The notes under the pieces were generated by a model that was not told the DNA's origin, ran no database searches, and saw nothing but the letters and a program-made list of their open reading frames with translations. A stretch of DNA of 64,000 nucleotides from Hyphomicrobiaceae bacterium. Its GTDB lineage: Bacteria; Pseudomonadota; Alphaproteobacteria; Rhizobiales; Hyphomicrobiaceae. Made by a program: the position numbers and the translations under genes. Each line of letters starts with the position of its first letter. The stretch's first letter is position 1. Positions 10,017-19,291 of the stretch are shown here, piece after piece. The stretch spans positions 18,347 to 82,346 of the forward strand of contig JAJFHG010000017.1 in the NCBI GenBank assembly GCA_021775735.1. The letters run 5' to 3'.

Positions 10017-11215
10017 CACACCACCCTCAGCTCATAGCCAACACAAGGGTCGATGGCGGTGATGGTCAGTTCTGCCTGACGGCGCAGCATATCTAGAGAT
10101 GGCGCGGTGAGGTGTTCCAAGGCTTGTTTTGCCGAACCCAGCGGGTGGAAATTCCATTCCGTCGGCGCTAGGATTTTGTAGTCGGCAACAACGCCCTGTT
10201 CGACGCGCGCACCATGAACAAGCCGTCCCCGGGCTGCTTCAATAGTGCCAACCCCGTACCCGGACTGACATGTGTTGTGCTTGCAGTGGCAGCCGTGTTC
10301 CGGTGCTTTTGTCTCACGTCCAGTTTTTAGGCTTTTAATAGTCTGTTGCAGCTCTCCAAAAATATCTGACAACTCGCATAACCGCGCGACAAGCCGAGCC
10401 ATGAGACCTGCACCAAATTTTTGCTTGATGGTTTTAACAATAGGTTGTGCCGATTGACGCGAAAGCGCACTGGTTTCGCGCGGCAGTCCTTGCCATGTCG
10501 GCCGGGCAACAAATGCATCACCATCCTCGCCAAATAACTGTTCCTGCACGTCTCGATCAGAAAGTGGCGGCAAATATGATGGAGCTGCCTCACCTGTTTG
10601 CGCCCAGTCAGACTTATGGACCCAGTTGAGGAGCTGCGCTGGCACCGTCTGAGCCGACTGGAACCACGCAACCAGGCTCGACCAATCCGCGCGGCGGGAC
10701 CACGTTGGAAGGTCTTCCCCGTACACATTTTCATGTAGCAGTTTTGCCAACGCAGTTAGGCAACCGTCGAGCACCTCCGGCGCAAGTTCAAACGAGCTCT
10801 GCCAGGCCAACGCATCACCAGAACTCGCACATGACTTAGAAGTTTGACGACACCAATCCAGAACTGCCTTGGCATTTTCATGGTGCGGTGGCAGATCCAT
10901 GAAACGTGGCCAATCCAGAAAAATCCGCAAAAAATGCTCGCGGGCATTTTCTGTGAGCACACCAAACATACGCGCATCATCCAGATCGGGGGGCGCTTGA
11001 CAGTTTAAAGCATTTTCAAGAGCGGTAATGGCGGCATAGCCTTGCGCGTTCGAACATACGCTGTGCACCCGTCGGACCATGGACACAGTATCAGAAGGCT
11101 TGCGGCCGATAAGCAGGCCTGACAGCTGGCGTTGCCGTGTAGACGCGATAGACACGCCGCGCACCGCATTGTTGTGGCATCTCAGATCAATATCTAATCG
11201 ACCGTCGAAGTTCAT
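10016..11215 (-). CDS. hupK: Hydrogenase accessory protein HupK/HoxV
   Basis: 399 residues. It resembles a degenerate hydrogenase large subunit: the C-terminus ends in DPCVGYELRVV, a remnant of the DPCxxCxxH active-site motif with the second Cys lost, and the N-terminal pair is reduced to VHSVCSNAQG. HupK/HoxV is proposed to be a scaffold during assembly of the NiFe site of group 1 uptake enzymes. It overlaps hupJ by four bases and hypA by one. Confidence 0.9.
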   Translation of the reverse strand: MNFDGRLDIDLRCHNNAVRGVSIASTRQRQLSGLLIGRKPSDTVSMVRRVHSVCSNAQGYAAITALENALNCQAPPDLDDARMFGVLTENAREHFLRIFLDWPRFMDLPPHHENAKAVLDWCRQTSKSCASSGDALAWQSSFELAPEVLDGCLTALAKLLHENVYGEDLPTWSRRADWSSLVAWFQSAQTVPAQLLNWVHKSDWAQTGEAAPSYLPPLSDRDVQEQLFGEDGDAFVARPTWQGLPRETSALSRQSAQPIVKTIKQKFGAGLMARLVARLCELSDIFGELQQTIKSLKTGRETKAPEHGCHCKHNTCQSGYGVGTIEAARGRLVHGARVEQGVVADYKILAPTEWNFHPLGSAKQALEHLTAPSLDMLRRQAELTITAIDPCVGYELRVV

Positions 11216-11832
11216 GATGCCGACCCTTGTTCACGCCTTTGGGTTCCAGAAAACAGTTCGCGGCGGCTAAGTGTCGTCTCCGCAGTCTGCTCTGGTGTCG
11301 AGTTCGATCCGTCCGCTGCCGCGTCTTGTGCAGGCGAACCGGGATCACCTTCAATCGTCTTGTCTGGCACATTGCCATCCCAGATCTGCTGCATCTCAAC
11401 ATCACGCTCATCGATATCTTCAGCAGATGGAGTTCTGAAAACTTCCTCAAGCGCACTTTTGGCGACGATGCGCGCGGTGTCATGATCGCTAAACTCAAAC
11501 ACAGGCGAGAACAGAGAGCACAAAAGAAATCTGCCAATTGCACTTTCATTACCCAAGATAAACTCGAGTTTGCCCGCCGGAAACACATGCATGTGTTTTG
11601 ACCCAATGTCTTGAGACGTCCAGTCCACATCACAGTCTTCGGTTGGAAGAAGCATAAGGTTCATGAACCAGGGCGTGAGTAGAACGCCAATCCAATAACC
11701 GTTCCACTCTTGAAACCCAATTGCTTCGACTGAAAGCTTCGGATTGAGAATGGGAACGTCGTGCATGCGCTCTTCGCGAATACGATTGAATAGGTCCTCA
11801 AGCGTTTTAGAAATGTCTTCGTGTGCACTCAT
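11212..11832 (-). CDS. hupJ: [NiFe]-hydrogenase assembly chaperone HupJ (HybE family)
   Basis: 206 residues. The central region (WNGYWIGVLLTPWFMNLML and an FPAGKLEF segment) matches the HybE/HupJ/HoxT family, thought to bind the Tat-exported small-subunit precursor and stop premature export. The last ~60 residues are Ser/Asp/Thr-rich and look disordered. It lies between hupI and hupK, with four-base overlaps on both sides. Confidence 0.88.
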   Translation of the reverse strand: MSAHEDISKTLEDLFNRIREERMHDVPILNPKLSVEAIGFQEWNGYWIGVLLTPWFMNLMLLPTEDCDVDWTSQDIGSKHMHVFPAGKLEFILGNESAIGRFLLCSLFSPVFEFSDHDTARIVAKSALEEVFRTPSAEDIDERDVEMQQIWDGNVPDKTIEGDPGSPAQDAAADGSNSTPEQTAETTLSRRELFSGTQRREQGSAS

Positions 11833-12056
11833 TTGCTTTCCGCCAACACCATAAAAGCTGATTTTGCTGCATCACAATTTGGACAGGTCCAATGGTCCGG
11901 CAGCTTGGAAAATGGAGTCCCGGCTGGGATCTGCCAGTAATCGTCACCCTGTTTAGGATCGTAAATGAGCCAACAAATCTTACATTCCAGCTGGGTATCA
12001 TCTGAAATCTTGGAATTGTCGCCGCCATACGACCCGGCAAAAAAATTCTCGCTCAT
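11829..12056 (-). CDS. hupI: Rubredoxin HupI
   Basis: 75 residues with two rubredoxin knuckles, CKICWLIYD and CPNCDAAKS, spaced as expected for a single Fe(Cys)4 site. HupI/HoxR-type rubredoxins are needed for uptake hydrogenase maturation under oxygen and probably protect or deliver the small-subunit clusters. It overlaps hupH and hupJ by four bases each. Confidence 0.95.
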   Translation of the reverse strand: MSENFFAGSYGGDNSKISDDTQLECKICWLIYDPKQGDDYWQIPAGTPFSKLPDHWTCPNCDAAKSAFMVLAESK

Positions 12057-12901
12057 CGATAGACCTCTAGAATTTCATGAAGCCGATCAGCGCTTTCCTC
12101 GATGTCTTCCTGCGCCGCAATTGCAACCTCAGGGATATCAACGATCTCAATAGAATTGAGAATGAGAGAGTCTTGCGAATTGTAGTATTGGACCCACCAG
12201 ACGTTTTTTGTGCCGGTACTTGAGATGCGGCAATTGCCATAGCCGCGCGATAGAATTGTTGTGGCACCGCTGCCAAGTTTTTCTTGAATATAGATCTGGT
12301 CCGCCTCAGTTTGCGGCAACAATGTAAGATTGATCGCGTGCGTCTCGGTGCCTGCCTGGTAGCTATTGGCTTTGTCATCAATCTCGACAAGAACCGGGGG
12401 CGCGTTAAAGACACCCTCAGGCAACACCTCATCAATCGGTGTTACACGCAGCTTGGCTGCTTCAAACGTTTGTGCGCGAATTGAGCTTGGGTAATCGCCG
12501 ACTTCGATGGTGTCGCGTATCAGCTGTCCGGTCTCATCGAGATGGTGAACACGCCAAACACCAGCAAGAACGGATTCTTGAGCCTGTAAATTTGGGCCTG
12601 AAATGATTGCAACTTCGCCTTCGCCTACAATCTGATTGATCAAGCCGAGATTGGTGGGATCAAGGGCTTCCAGATTAAATACGACCGCAGGCGTGCCAAC
12701 CTTGTAGGTCTGTAACGCCTTCAAGACCTCATCAAGAACAGCTTTGCCCTCCTCCATACCTGTCGTATCTTCAGGCTCAGGAACATCCGGCATGGCGAAT
12801 GTCACCATCGACTTGGGCATTTCCATATACTCAAAATTGCCGATGTCGGGCTCTGCGGCTTGGCTTCCTGGGCCAACAATTGATGACTTGAAATCACTCA
12901 T
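12053..12901 (-). CDS. hupH: Hydrogenase expression/formation protein HupH
   Basis: 282 residues, soluble. It matches the HupH/HoxQ/HyaF family in size, position and content, including GYGNCRISSTGTKNVWWVQY and YNSQDSLILNSIEI near the C-terminus. Family members act with HupG on the small-subunit precursor and its iron-sulfur clusters. A 58-bp gap separates it from hupG, the largest gap in the hupD-to-hypX run, and no clear promoter is visible there. Confidence 0.92.
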   Translation of the reverse strand: MSDFKSSIVGPGSQAAEPDIGNFEYMEMPKSMVTFAMPDVPEPEDTTGMEEGKAVLDEVLKALQTYKVGTPAVVFNLEALDPTNLGLINQIVGEGEVAIISGPNLQAQESVLAGVWRVHHLDETGQLIRDTIEVGDYPSSIRAQTFEAAKLRVTPIDEVLPEGVFNAPPVLVEIDDKANSYQAGTETHAINLTLLPQTEADQIYIQEKLGSGATTILSRGYGNCRISSTGTKNVWWVQYYNSQDSLILNSIEIVDIPEVAIAAQEDIEESADRLHEILEVYR

Positions 12902-12959
12902 AGGAACCTACCAGTTAAAAAGCTAAAGGTGTCTCACCCCCAAAAGGCCACGCACCGAC

Positions 12960-13385
12960 TTACTTTGCGTTTGCTGCCTCACAACCTTCGGGGAATTTGA
13001 ACGGTGGAGGTTTGGTCGCCTCCTTTGACAAAATTTGACTGGTCTCAACCAGGTACTCTCCCCAGTCCAAGACCCTGGAGATGACGCCTAGATACTCTCC
13101 ATCTCTAAGAAAGACGATCGTTGGAAAAGCGTTGAACAAATAGCGCTGTTGCAATTTGCGTTGGCTTTCGTGCGCAACAACCGCTGGCGTAATTCGCCCT
13201 TTGAACGCTTTGATCAGCTCAGGAAGGATAACTGCAACATCATCAGCCTCTACAAGCCGGTCATGGTCGCCAGAGAAAAACAAGGCAACCTCTTTGTTGC
13301 CAGTCAAAAACTCATCAACATTATGCTCATCTAAGACGGGAATTTTCTCCCTCTCAATGATGGATTCCAGGAGTGGCGATAACAT
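12960..13385 (-). CDS. hupG: Hydrogenase accessory thioredoxin-fold protein HupG (HyaE/HoxO family)
   Basis: 141 residues with a thioredoxin-like core (VALFFSGDHDRLVE, then FNAFPTIVFLRDGEYLG) but no CxxC, as in HyaE/HoxO. It probably chaperones the Tat-exported small subunit together with HupH. It starts directly after the hupF stop with no gap. Confidence 0.9.
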   Translation of the reverse strand: MLSPLLESIIEREKIPVLDEHNVDEFLTGNKEVALFFSGDHDRLVEADDVAVILPELIKAFKGRITPAVVAHESQRKLQQRYLFNAFPTIVFLRDGEYLGVISRVLDWGEYLVETSQILSKEATKPPPFKFPEGCEAANAK

Positions 13386-13718
13386 CTAAGAACTCCCCTC
13401 TTTTTCATCGGCTTTACTGGTTTGGTCGCGCAAATGTTCAGGCAACGTTGGTTCGCGGTCGATCAGGTCTGCAAATAGATGGTCGATATCTGTTGCGCCG
13501 GAAAACGTGAGGCTTACGGCCTGCAATGCGTCAGAAATCTTTTTCGCGTCATCTTCACTCAGCACTTCCCGCGCTGAATCCAAAAATGTCATCAGCCACG
13601 TGCCTTCAGGCTGATCTCCGACCAATCTCATGTCGATCTCGCGGCGTGCGCCCATACCCTCGCACAATGCAAAGCCGAACCCAGGTTTAATGACCTTCAT
13701 AGGCACACCGACACACAT
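13386..13718 (-). CDS. hupF: HypC-family chaperone HupF/HoxL
   Basis: 110 residues beginning MCVGVPMKV, the HypC-family N-terminus with the essential Cys2, and extended at the C-terminus compared with HypC. HupF binds the HupL precursor and stabilises it in oxygen. Its ATG overlaps the hupD stop by one base (TAATG). Confidence 0.93.
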   Translation of the reverse strand: MCVGVPMKVIKPGFGFALCEGMGARREIDMRLVGDQPEGTWLMTFLDSAREVLSEDDAKKISDALQAVSLTFSGATDIDHLFADLIDREPTLPEHLRDQTSKADEKEGSS

Positions 13719-14410
13719 TAACGCCTGTCCTCATGGTCTTGAGAGAGAATTTGATCGATTTCCTGGTCGTAGTCCTTAGGCCCAATCCAACTCTCATCGC
13801 CAATGACACGCGCATCACCAGTGCGGCACGCATCATCGACTGTCGGGCGATTGTTCTCATAGGCTTGAAGCCGCATCACTTTGCAGGCAATCGTGTCCGT
13901 TTCGCTGAGTGGAGCGGTGCGCTTTGTTACAGTGATATTGAATTTTTTCAGATAGCCCAGCGCAACATCAATCGCAGGAGCAATCTGTTTCTTCACTTCA
14001 TCACGCAGACTGCCACCAAAGTCATCAAGCTCAACCGGCTGCACACCAATAAGCAGGATATGCTTCGGGTAATCACCCAGCATATCGGCCATCGCGAGAA
14101 CTTCTTGGAAGCCTGTTTGATGCAGGCTGATCTTTTTCACGCCTAGAAATTTGGGAACGTCGCGGTCTTCAACGCACTTCATTGTGCCGGGTGGCAGGCT
14201 GTAGTCGACAGCGTCGAAGACAATAAGAATGTCGGCTTCGCGAACGTGTTGGACGAGATAGATGCCCTGTGTGCCGCCATCCATTACTTTGACATTGGCT
14301 GGCACCTCGTAGTGGCGATGAAAGTCTTCCACCGCACGGACACCAAACCCCTCGTCAGCCCAAAGTAGATTGCCGATGCCAAGGACCAACACCTTTGGAT
14401 CCGTTTCCAA
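13718..14410 (-). CDS. hupD: Hydrogenase maturation endopeptidase HupD/HoxM
   Basis: 230 residues. The N-terminal motif GIGNLLWADEGFGVRAVE contains the Glu that binds nickel; FDAVDYS supplies the Asp and ISLHQTGFQ the His of the metal-binding triad. It cleaves the C-terminal extension of HupL after nickel insertion. First gene of the accessory operon, behind a sigma-54 promoter at 14459-14473. It is somewhat longer than usual because of a C-terminal tail of about 30 residues. Confidence 0.94.
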   Translation of the reverse strand: METDPKVLVLGIGNLLWADEGFGVRAVEDFHRHYEVPANVKVMDGGTQGIYLVQHVREADILIVFDAVDYSLPPGTMKCVEDRDVPKFLGVKKISLHQTGFQEVLAMADMLGDYPKHILLIGVQPVELDDFGGSLRDEVKKQIAPAIDVALGYLKKFNITVTKRTAPLSETDTIACKVMRLQAYENNRPTVDDACRTGDARVIGDESWIGPKDYDQEIDQILSQDHEDRR

Positions 14411-14458
14411 TCTAACGCCCTCCCCACAGATTTACTCTTTTTGTTAACGTCTTGTTAA

Positions 14459-14473
14459 GCAACTCTTGTGCCA
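14459..14473 (-). promoter_or_regulatory. Sigma-54 (-24/-12) promoter of the hupD accessory operon
   Basis: Read on the minus strand the sequence is TGGCACAAGAGTTGC, a perfect match to TGGCAC-N5-TTGC. Transcription would start near 14447, about 37 bases before the hupD ATG. HupR, with its intact GAFTGA loop, is encoded at the far end of the same operon and is the likely activator. Confidence 0.85.
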
Positions 14474-14671
14474 ACTCTCGGAACGCGACAACTTGCCGAT
14501 ATTGCGGCTTAAATTTGGCATTCAGAGTCGTCATACTGGATAGATTATTGTCGATCTTACTTTCGTTTGAAAGGTAATATTCCAGTTTTATGCCTTTTGT
14601 CTGATCAGGAGTTGACCTAAATCAGAGACTGGTGTGCAGCTGGCCGCCCGCCGGACAGGGTCTGCGCAGCG

Positions 14672-14688
14672 TGGAAAGTGAACTTCCA
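14672..14688. promoter_or_regulatory. Candidate HupR/HoxA enhancer site upstream of hupD
   Basis: The palindrome TGGAAAGTGAACTTCCA (TGGAA-N7-TTCCA) lies about 230 bases upstream of the hupD transcription start. It matches the reverse complement of the hupS-upstream element at 18720-18736 in 16 of 17 bases. Shared sequence plus position upstream of two sigma-54 promoters suggests the activator-binding site. No binding data exist here. Confidence 0.6.
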
Positions 14689-14793
14689 CAGACTTTGAGA
14701 GGGGTCTGTTCTGGCCAGACGGGACAACCAGCCCGCTGTCGTCATGATCTCCGCGGAGACCAAAGCGGGCGTTGTCATGCGTCCCGCAACGCT

Positions 14794-14829
14794 AAAAAAA
14801 GGGTCACAAATCATTGCGATTTGTGACCC
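14794..14829 (-). terminator. Rho-independent terminator of hupSLC
   Basis: A perfect 12-bp stem (14801-14812 with 14818-14829) around a 5-base loop is followed, on the minus strand, by seven T residues. It lies about 90 bases after hupC and separates hupSLC from the hupD operon. Confidence 0.92.
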
Positions 14830-14921
14830 AGAATTGCAGCACCTGAGGAGAGGCTGCGAAAAAGACGTATGTCTTGTCAAATGCACGGTGCGGCTGGCGC
14901 GACCACACGCTAAGCGCACGT

Positions 14922-15638
14922 TTAATCAGTGTCGTCGTCTACCGGGCGATTATCCTTAAATGTGCGCCAACCCGAGATCATTGTGCTTACCATCGACTGA
15001 CGCGACATGACATCTTCGCGGAATGCCGCATAGATATGGATGATGACAAAGCAGATGATGTACCACATGCCCAAGTGATGCCAGGTATGCACATCTTGGC
15101 TTTGGCCGAACAGCGGGATAACCCAGCTTGAGAACCACTCGTACTGCCAGCTCCCCATACCAGTACCCTCGCCATAAAGCGCCAAGCCTGTAACAATCAT
15201 GAAGATGGTTCCCCAAAACAGCATGAAGTGCATGGCAAGCGTTGCAAGCGGATTATGGCCCACATACTTCTTGGGTTCTTTGGTGAGAAAAGCGTACCAC
15301 TTTAACTCGTGCCAAACACCGGCCCACCATTTTCGGCTCGTAAACGAGGGGAAAACCAATTCACGTGAGTGCCGGTTGCCCATCACCGCCAGGTAAAGCC
15401 GAAATACAAATCCCGCAATCATAATGTAGGCGGCGGAAAAATGAATGTATCGGATCCACCCAAAGAAGAAGTTCTCGCTTGCTTCGCCGGGCACCGAAGA
15501 CATTGGCGAGCCAATAAAATAGCCAGTACCGATGAGTGTGAAGATCGCAAGCGCATTGATCCAATGCCAAAGCCTGAGCGAACCTTCGTAGACATAGACG
15601 GCTTGTTGTCCGTCTCGAGTTACTTCTGTGTTAGCCAT
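14922..15638 (-). CDS. hupC: Ni/Fe-hydrogenase b-type cytochrome subunit HupC
   Basis: 238 residues from the ATG at 15638 (MANTEVTRDG), which has a GGGGAG Shine-Dalgarno; longer readings run into hupL. Four hydrophobic segments with His residues (LRLWHWINALAIFTLIGTGY, YIHFSAAYIMIAGF, LAMHFMLFWGTIFMIVTG, HTWHHLGMWYIICFVIIHIY) carry the two b hemes. It anchors the hydrogenase and passes electrons to the quinone pool. Confidence 0.95.
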   Translation of the reverse strand: MANTEVTRDGQQAVYVYEGSLRLWHWINALAIFTLIGTGYFIGSPMSSVPGEASENFFFGWIRYIHFSAAYIMIAGFVFRLYLAVMGNRHSRELVFPSFTSRKWWAGVWHELKWYAFLTKEPKKYVGHNPLATLAMHFMLFWGTIFMIVTGLALYGEGTGMGSWQYEWFSSWVIPLFGQSQDVHTWHHLGMWYIICFVIIHIYAAFREDVMSRQSMVSTMISGWRTFKDNRPVDDDTD

Positions 15639-15652
15639 AACACTTCGCTCCC

Positions 15653-17452
15653 CTATCGGACTTTGACTTTGGCAAGCAGCTTTCCATCCTCGGACATCAC
15701 ATGCGTTGAACAGGCAAGGCACGGATCGAAGCTGTGAATATTGCGAAGGATTTCAACCGGCTCTTCCGGACGCTCCACTTTGGTATTCATCATTGAGGCC
15801 TCAAAGGCACCAATGTTTCCTTTGGAGTCACGTGGAGACCCGTTCCAAGTCGTTGGCACAACACATTGATAATTGTCGATCTTAGTATCCTTAATACGGA
15901 TCCAATGTGCGAGCGCCCCGCGTGGTGCTTCCGTAAACCCAACACCCTTGGTCTCGGCGGGCCATGTGCTTGGATCAAACTTCTCTGTGTTGGCTGTTGA
16001 TGAGTCACCTGCTTTGATGTTGGCGATCAGCTTTTTAAAGAAGTATATCTGTTTTTCAGCAGCCCATTGCGCTTCCAACGCACGGGCAGCAGTGCGGCCA
16101 AGCGTTGAGAACAATGCCTCAACTGGCACATCAAGAGCCTTCAGAACCATGTTGATTTGCTCTGTAAACTCTTTGTGTCCGCTGGCGTAGCCGACGACAT
16201 AGCGGGCGAGTGGACCAACCTCCATGGCATGACCCCGCCAACGTGGTGCTTTAATCCACGAGTACTTCGCCGCTTCATCGATCTGCTCAATGTTGGTTTT
16301 GGTTCCCTTGGTGTTCGGGCCCAAAGCAAAATTGGGTTCAGTGACACCATCCCAAGGATGCAGACCTTTGCTTTCATCTGGATATTTGTACCAGCTGTGC
16401 GGGACAAACTCCTGGATCTGCTCGGGATCACGGTGATCTATCTCGTGAACTTTGGTCAGATCTCCATTGATGATAGCGCCCTGCGGCATGAGCAAATTAC
16501 TAGCCGAATAATCATTGGCGCGGTCAGGAATATCACCATATGCCAACACACTCTTTCCAGATATGCCTCCGCCGTAGAGCCAATCCTTGTAGAATCCTCC
16601 AATGGCAATAATGTCAGGGATGTAGACGTTGTTGATGAAATCAAGCGACTGATCGAGAACCGTCTTCACGTAGTTGAGACGCTCCATATTAATCGGTGCG
16701 CCTGCAGCCAGTTCACCATCCATATTGATGGCGCATGGCACACCACCAACCAACCAGTTTGGATGGGTGTCTTTACCACCAAAAATAGTGCGCGTGGTCA
16801 TGATGATCTTCTGGAAATCAAGCGCCTCAAGATAGTGCGTTGTTGCCATCAGATCGGCTTCAGGTGGAAGCCGATAGGCCGGATTGGTCCAGTAGCCGTT
16901 TTTAAACGGTCCCAGCTGTCCGCTTTCTACAAACTTCTTCAGCCGGTTTTGAATATCGCGAAAATAACCTGGTGAAGATTTAGGGTGACGTGGTGAAACC
17001 TGTTGCTGCAGTGCCGAGGTCGCTTTGGGATCGGCCTTGAGAGCATTAACCGGGTTGACCCAGTCAAGGGCATGCAGATGGTAGAAGTGCACCAAATGGT
17101 CATGCACTTGCAGCGAAAGCTGCATGATGTTGCGAATTGAATTTGCGTTCTCTGGAATTTCAATATTCAACGCATCTTCAACAGCGCGCACAGATGTCAA
17201 TGCGTGCGTTCCTGTGCACACACCGCAAATGCGTTGTGTAAAGGCCCAGGCATCGCGCGGATCACGGCCTTTCAGGATCACTTCCAAGCCACGCCACATG
17301 GTTCCCGTGGAGACAGCATTGGTGATAATGTTATCCGGGCTGATATTCACCTCAGCACGCATATGACCTTCAATACGGGTGACGGGATCAACCACCTGGC
17401 GCTGGCCAGTGTCATCAAGCGTAAAGCCATTTGGAGTATTGATTACAGGCAT
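15653..17452 (-). CDS. hupL: Uptake [NiFe]-hydrogenase large subunit HupL
   Basis: 599 residues. Nickel-binding motifs [10 protein letters not shown] near residue 73 and DPCLACSTH near the C-terminus are intact; a C-terminal extension of about 15 residues after this His should be removed by HupD. It houses the NiFe(CN)2CO site that oxidises H2 on the periplasmic side. Start overlaps the hupS stop by one base (TAATG). A GGGGAG ribosome site and a 14-bp gap follow before hupC. Confidence 0.98.
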   Translation of the reverse strand: MPVINTPNGFTLDDTGQRQVVDPVTRIEGHMRAEVNISPDNIITNAVSTGTMWRGLEVILKGRDPRDAWAFTQRICGVCTGTHALTSVRAVEDALNIEIPENANSIRNIMQLSLQVHDHLVHFYHLHALDWVNPVNALKADPKATSALQQQVSPRHPKSSPGYFRDIQNRLKKFVESGQLGPFKNGYWTNPAYRLPPEADLMATTHYLEALDFQKIIMTTRTIFGGKDTHPNWLVGGVPCAINMDGELAAGAPINMERLNYVKTVLDQSLDFINNVYIPDIIAIGGFYKDWLYGGGISGKSVLAYGDIPDRANDYSASNLLMPQGAIINGDLTKVHEIDHRDPEQIQEFVPHSWYKYPDESKGLHPWDGVTEPNFALGPNTKGTKTNIEQIDEAAKYSWIKAPRWRGHAMEVGPLARYVVGYASGHKEFTEQINMVLKALDVPVEALFSTLGRTAARALEAQWAAEKQIYFFKKLIANIKAGDSSTANTEKFDPSTWPAETKGVGFTEAPRGALAHWIRIKDTKIDNYQCVVPTTWNGSPRDSKGNIGAFEASMMNTKVERPEEPVEILRNIHSFDPCLACSTHVMSEDGKLLAKVKVR

Positions 17453-18531
17453 TATTCTTTATCTCCCTTTTGCGCCATACGTTTGACGATGCTTGCACCT
17501 GCATGAACTGCTGCGGCAGCGCCAACTACGCCAGCGGCCGCCATGCCGATTTCATCAGCATTGGATTCGACACCAAAACCGTGAACATCCGTTAGGCGGT
17601 CATAGAAACTTCCCTTGTCCCAGAAGCCGTCTTCTGAGCAACCAAAGCACGGGTGGCCAGCTTGAATCGGGAACGACAATCCACCGTTCCAGCGCACCGT
17701 CGAACAGGCGTTGTAAGTGGTGGGTCCTTTGCAGCCGACCTTATAGAGGCAGTAGCCTTTGCGAGCGCCTTCATCATCAAAGGCTTCGACAAACTGTCCG
17801 GCATCAAAGTGAGGACGGCGATAGCACTTGTCGTGAATGCGTTGACTGTAAAACATCTTTGGTCGACCTTGTCGGTCGAGTGAGGGCAAACGGTCAAAGG
17901 TTAGAATGTAGGTCACAACTGCCGTCATCACTTCGGCAATGGGTGGACAACCCGGCACCTTAATGATCGGCACATTTCCAGGAATACCAGGTGCCTTATG
18001 AATGGGAACAGCCTGCGTCGGATTTGGCCGTGCCGCCTGCACGCAGCCCCACGACGCACATGACCCCCACGAAATAATCGCTTTGGCGTCCTTGGCAGCG
18101 AATTGCAGCTGTTCGAGATAAGGTTTACCGCCGATAATGCAGGACATACCGTCCTGGTTCAAAGGCGGGTTGCCTTCGCAGGCGAGAATATAATTCCCTT
18201 TGTGCTTGTGCACTATTTCTTCGACGATTGCCTCGGCCTGCTGACCAGCAGCAGCCATGATGGTGTCATCATAGTCCAGCGAAATCATCGACAAGATAAC
18301 GTCTTTGGCGAGGGGATGGGCAGAGCGGATAAAGGACTCTGAGCAGCAGGTACATTCCAGGCCATGCAGCCAAAGCACAGGAATGCGCGGCTTGTTCTCC
18401 ATTGCATGGGCAATCTTTGGCGCAAATGCTGGCCCCAAACCCAACGCCGCAGCGGTCAAACTGCAATATTTCAGAAAACTACGGCGCGTTATGCCTTGTC
18501 GCCTCATAACGTCATAAAATGTCTCTTGCAT
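17452..18531 (-). CDS. hupS: Uptake [NiFe]-hydrogenase small subunit HupS, O2-tolerant type
   Basis: 359 residues. The Tat signal contains [10 protein letters not shown]; a C-terminal hydrophobic helix ([18 protein letters not shown]) anchors it beside HupC. The proximal-cluster region reads [10 protein letters not shown] and [10 protein letters not shown]. The cysteine of the CTCC motif and the second Cys of CASWGC are the two extra ligands of the [4Fe-3S] cluster found in O2-tolerant membrane-bound (group 1d) enzymes. AGGAG precedes the ATG. First gene of hupSLC, downstream of a sigma-54 promoter. Confidence 0.97.
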   Translation of the reverse strand: MQETFYDVMRRQGITRRSFLKYCSLTAAALGLGPAFAPKIAHAMENKPRIPVLWLHGLECTCCSESFIRSAHPLAKDVILSMISLDYDDTIMAAAGQQAEAIVEEIVHKHKGNYILACEGNPPLNQDGMSCIIGGKPYLEQLQFAAKDAKAIISWGSCASWGCVQAARPNPTQAVPIHKAPGIPGNVPIIKVPGCPPIAEVMTAVVTYILTFDRLPSLDRQGRPKMFYSQRIHDKCYRRPHFDAGQFVEAFDDEGARKGYCLYKVGCKGPTTYNACSTVRWNGGLSFPIQAGHPCFGCSEDGFWDKGSFYDRLTDVHGFGVESNADEIGMAAAGVVGAAAAVHAGASIVKRMAQKGDKE

Positions 18532-18621
18532 TTCGCTCCTCCAGGCCGTTGTTTTCGTTGCGCACGCTGCCTGAGCAAAAACGGACCCATGGCATTGTGG
18601 TTTGGCTTCAATTAACGTTAA

Positions 18622-18636
18622 GCAAGTATTAGGCCA
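18622..18636 (-). promoter_or_regulatory. Sigma-54 (-24/-12) promoter of hupSLC
   Basis: On the minus strand the sequence is TGGCCTAATACTTGC, with the invariant GG and GC at the right spacing and TGGC and TTGC elements present. Predicted start is near 18611, giving an 80-base leader. Together with the IHF-type site and the palindrome farther upstream this forms a classic enhancer-dependent promoter. Confidence 0.75.
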
Positions 18637-18653
18637 ACTATTTCTAACTTATT

Positions 18654-18666
18654 TATCAGTAGGTTA
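18654..18666 (+). promoter_or_regulatory. Candidate IHF site upstream of hupS
   Basis: TATCAGTAGGTTA matches the IHF consensus WATCARNNNNTTR at every position. It lies between the -24 element and the palindrome at 18720-18736, where DNA bending would bring the bound activator to sigma-54 polymerase. The motif is short, so chance matches occur. Confidence 0.55.
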
Positions 18667-18719
18667 CGTCAAGCCAGGTGCACGCGCATTCATGATCACT
18701 TGTCGATTGGACGTCAGAC

Positions 18720-18736
18720 TGGAAGTTCACCTTCCA
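18720..18736. promoter_or_regulatory. Candidate HupR/HoxA enhancer site upstream of hupS
   Basis: The perfect inverted repeat TGGAAGTTCACCTTCCA is centred about 117 bases upstream of the predicted hupS transcription start. Its reverse complement matches the element at 14672-14688 in 16 of 17 bases. Position and repetition fit an enhancer for the NtrC-type activator HupR. Confidence 0.65.
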
Positions 18737-19291
18737 CCGTATTTCCAATGCCACCCGCTTAACGTCCCGGGTGGCTGAGCTGTGATGTGCCGGTGTGTTT
18801 TGTGCACGTGTTCGCAAGTGCGATCGCTGGCCTGGTTGCGCGTCAAACGCGCAACGACCGTCCCAATCGATCTCGCGTCAGCAAAAAACCAACCAAGGCA
18901 TTGCGAAGCAACACGTCGTTCAGGGAAGCAACACGTCGTAGAGCAACGAGCACGCAACTCTGCAAACGAACACTGCAGGCCTCTTTCGCAGCGCGGCAAA
19001 AATTTCGCGTGTGCAATCATGAGAATGAAAAGTTGCACCTTTCAATTCATGCGACACCGGTCATGCGATACTGGCAAAACAACTTTGCGCTTTTTTTTGC
19101 AACGCACAGGACCCTGTTGCTCGTGCTCCCAAATCCGCGACACAACCGCCCGGAACACTTTGACAACTTCAATTTTATCTCAGTTTGAACCCCTTTTATG
19201 GCCTGAGCAATGGAACTGATCCGGTGCAAAGAAAACGAAGCACATCACTCACTTTACCGCCGTACACGATACCAAATAGGGAGACCATCAC
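18737..19291. other. Intergenic region between hupS and the CBS gene, no convincing gene
   Basis: About 555 bases. Overlapping open frames in several phases lack conserved features or a ribosome site. It holds the 15-bp direct repeat at 18905-18939 and the leader of the CBS gene, which has GGGAGA before its ATG. Confidence 0.5.
18905..18939. repeat. Short tandem direct repeat
   Basis: GAAGCAACACGTCGT occurs at 18905-18919 and again at 18925-18939, a 20-base period. It lies in the intergenic region upstream of the CBS gene. Function unknown; it could be a pair of same-face binding sites or a replication slip. Confidence 0.6.

Noticed and set aside
14617..14919. 100-residue minus-strand frame between hupC and hupD
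   Set aside because: It crosses the hupSLC terminator and the candidate enhancer site and shows no conserved features.
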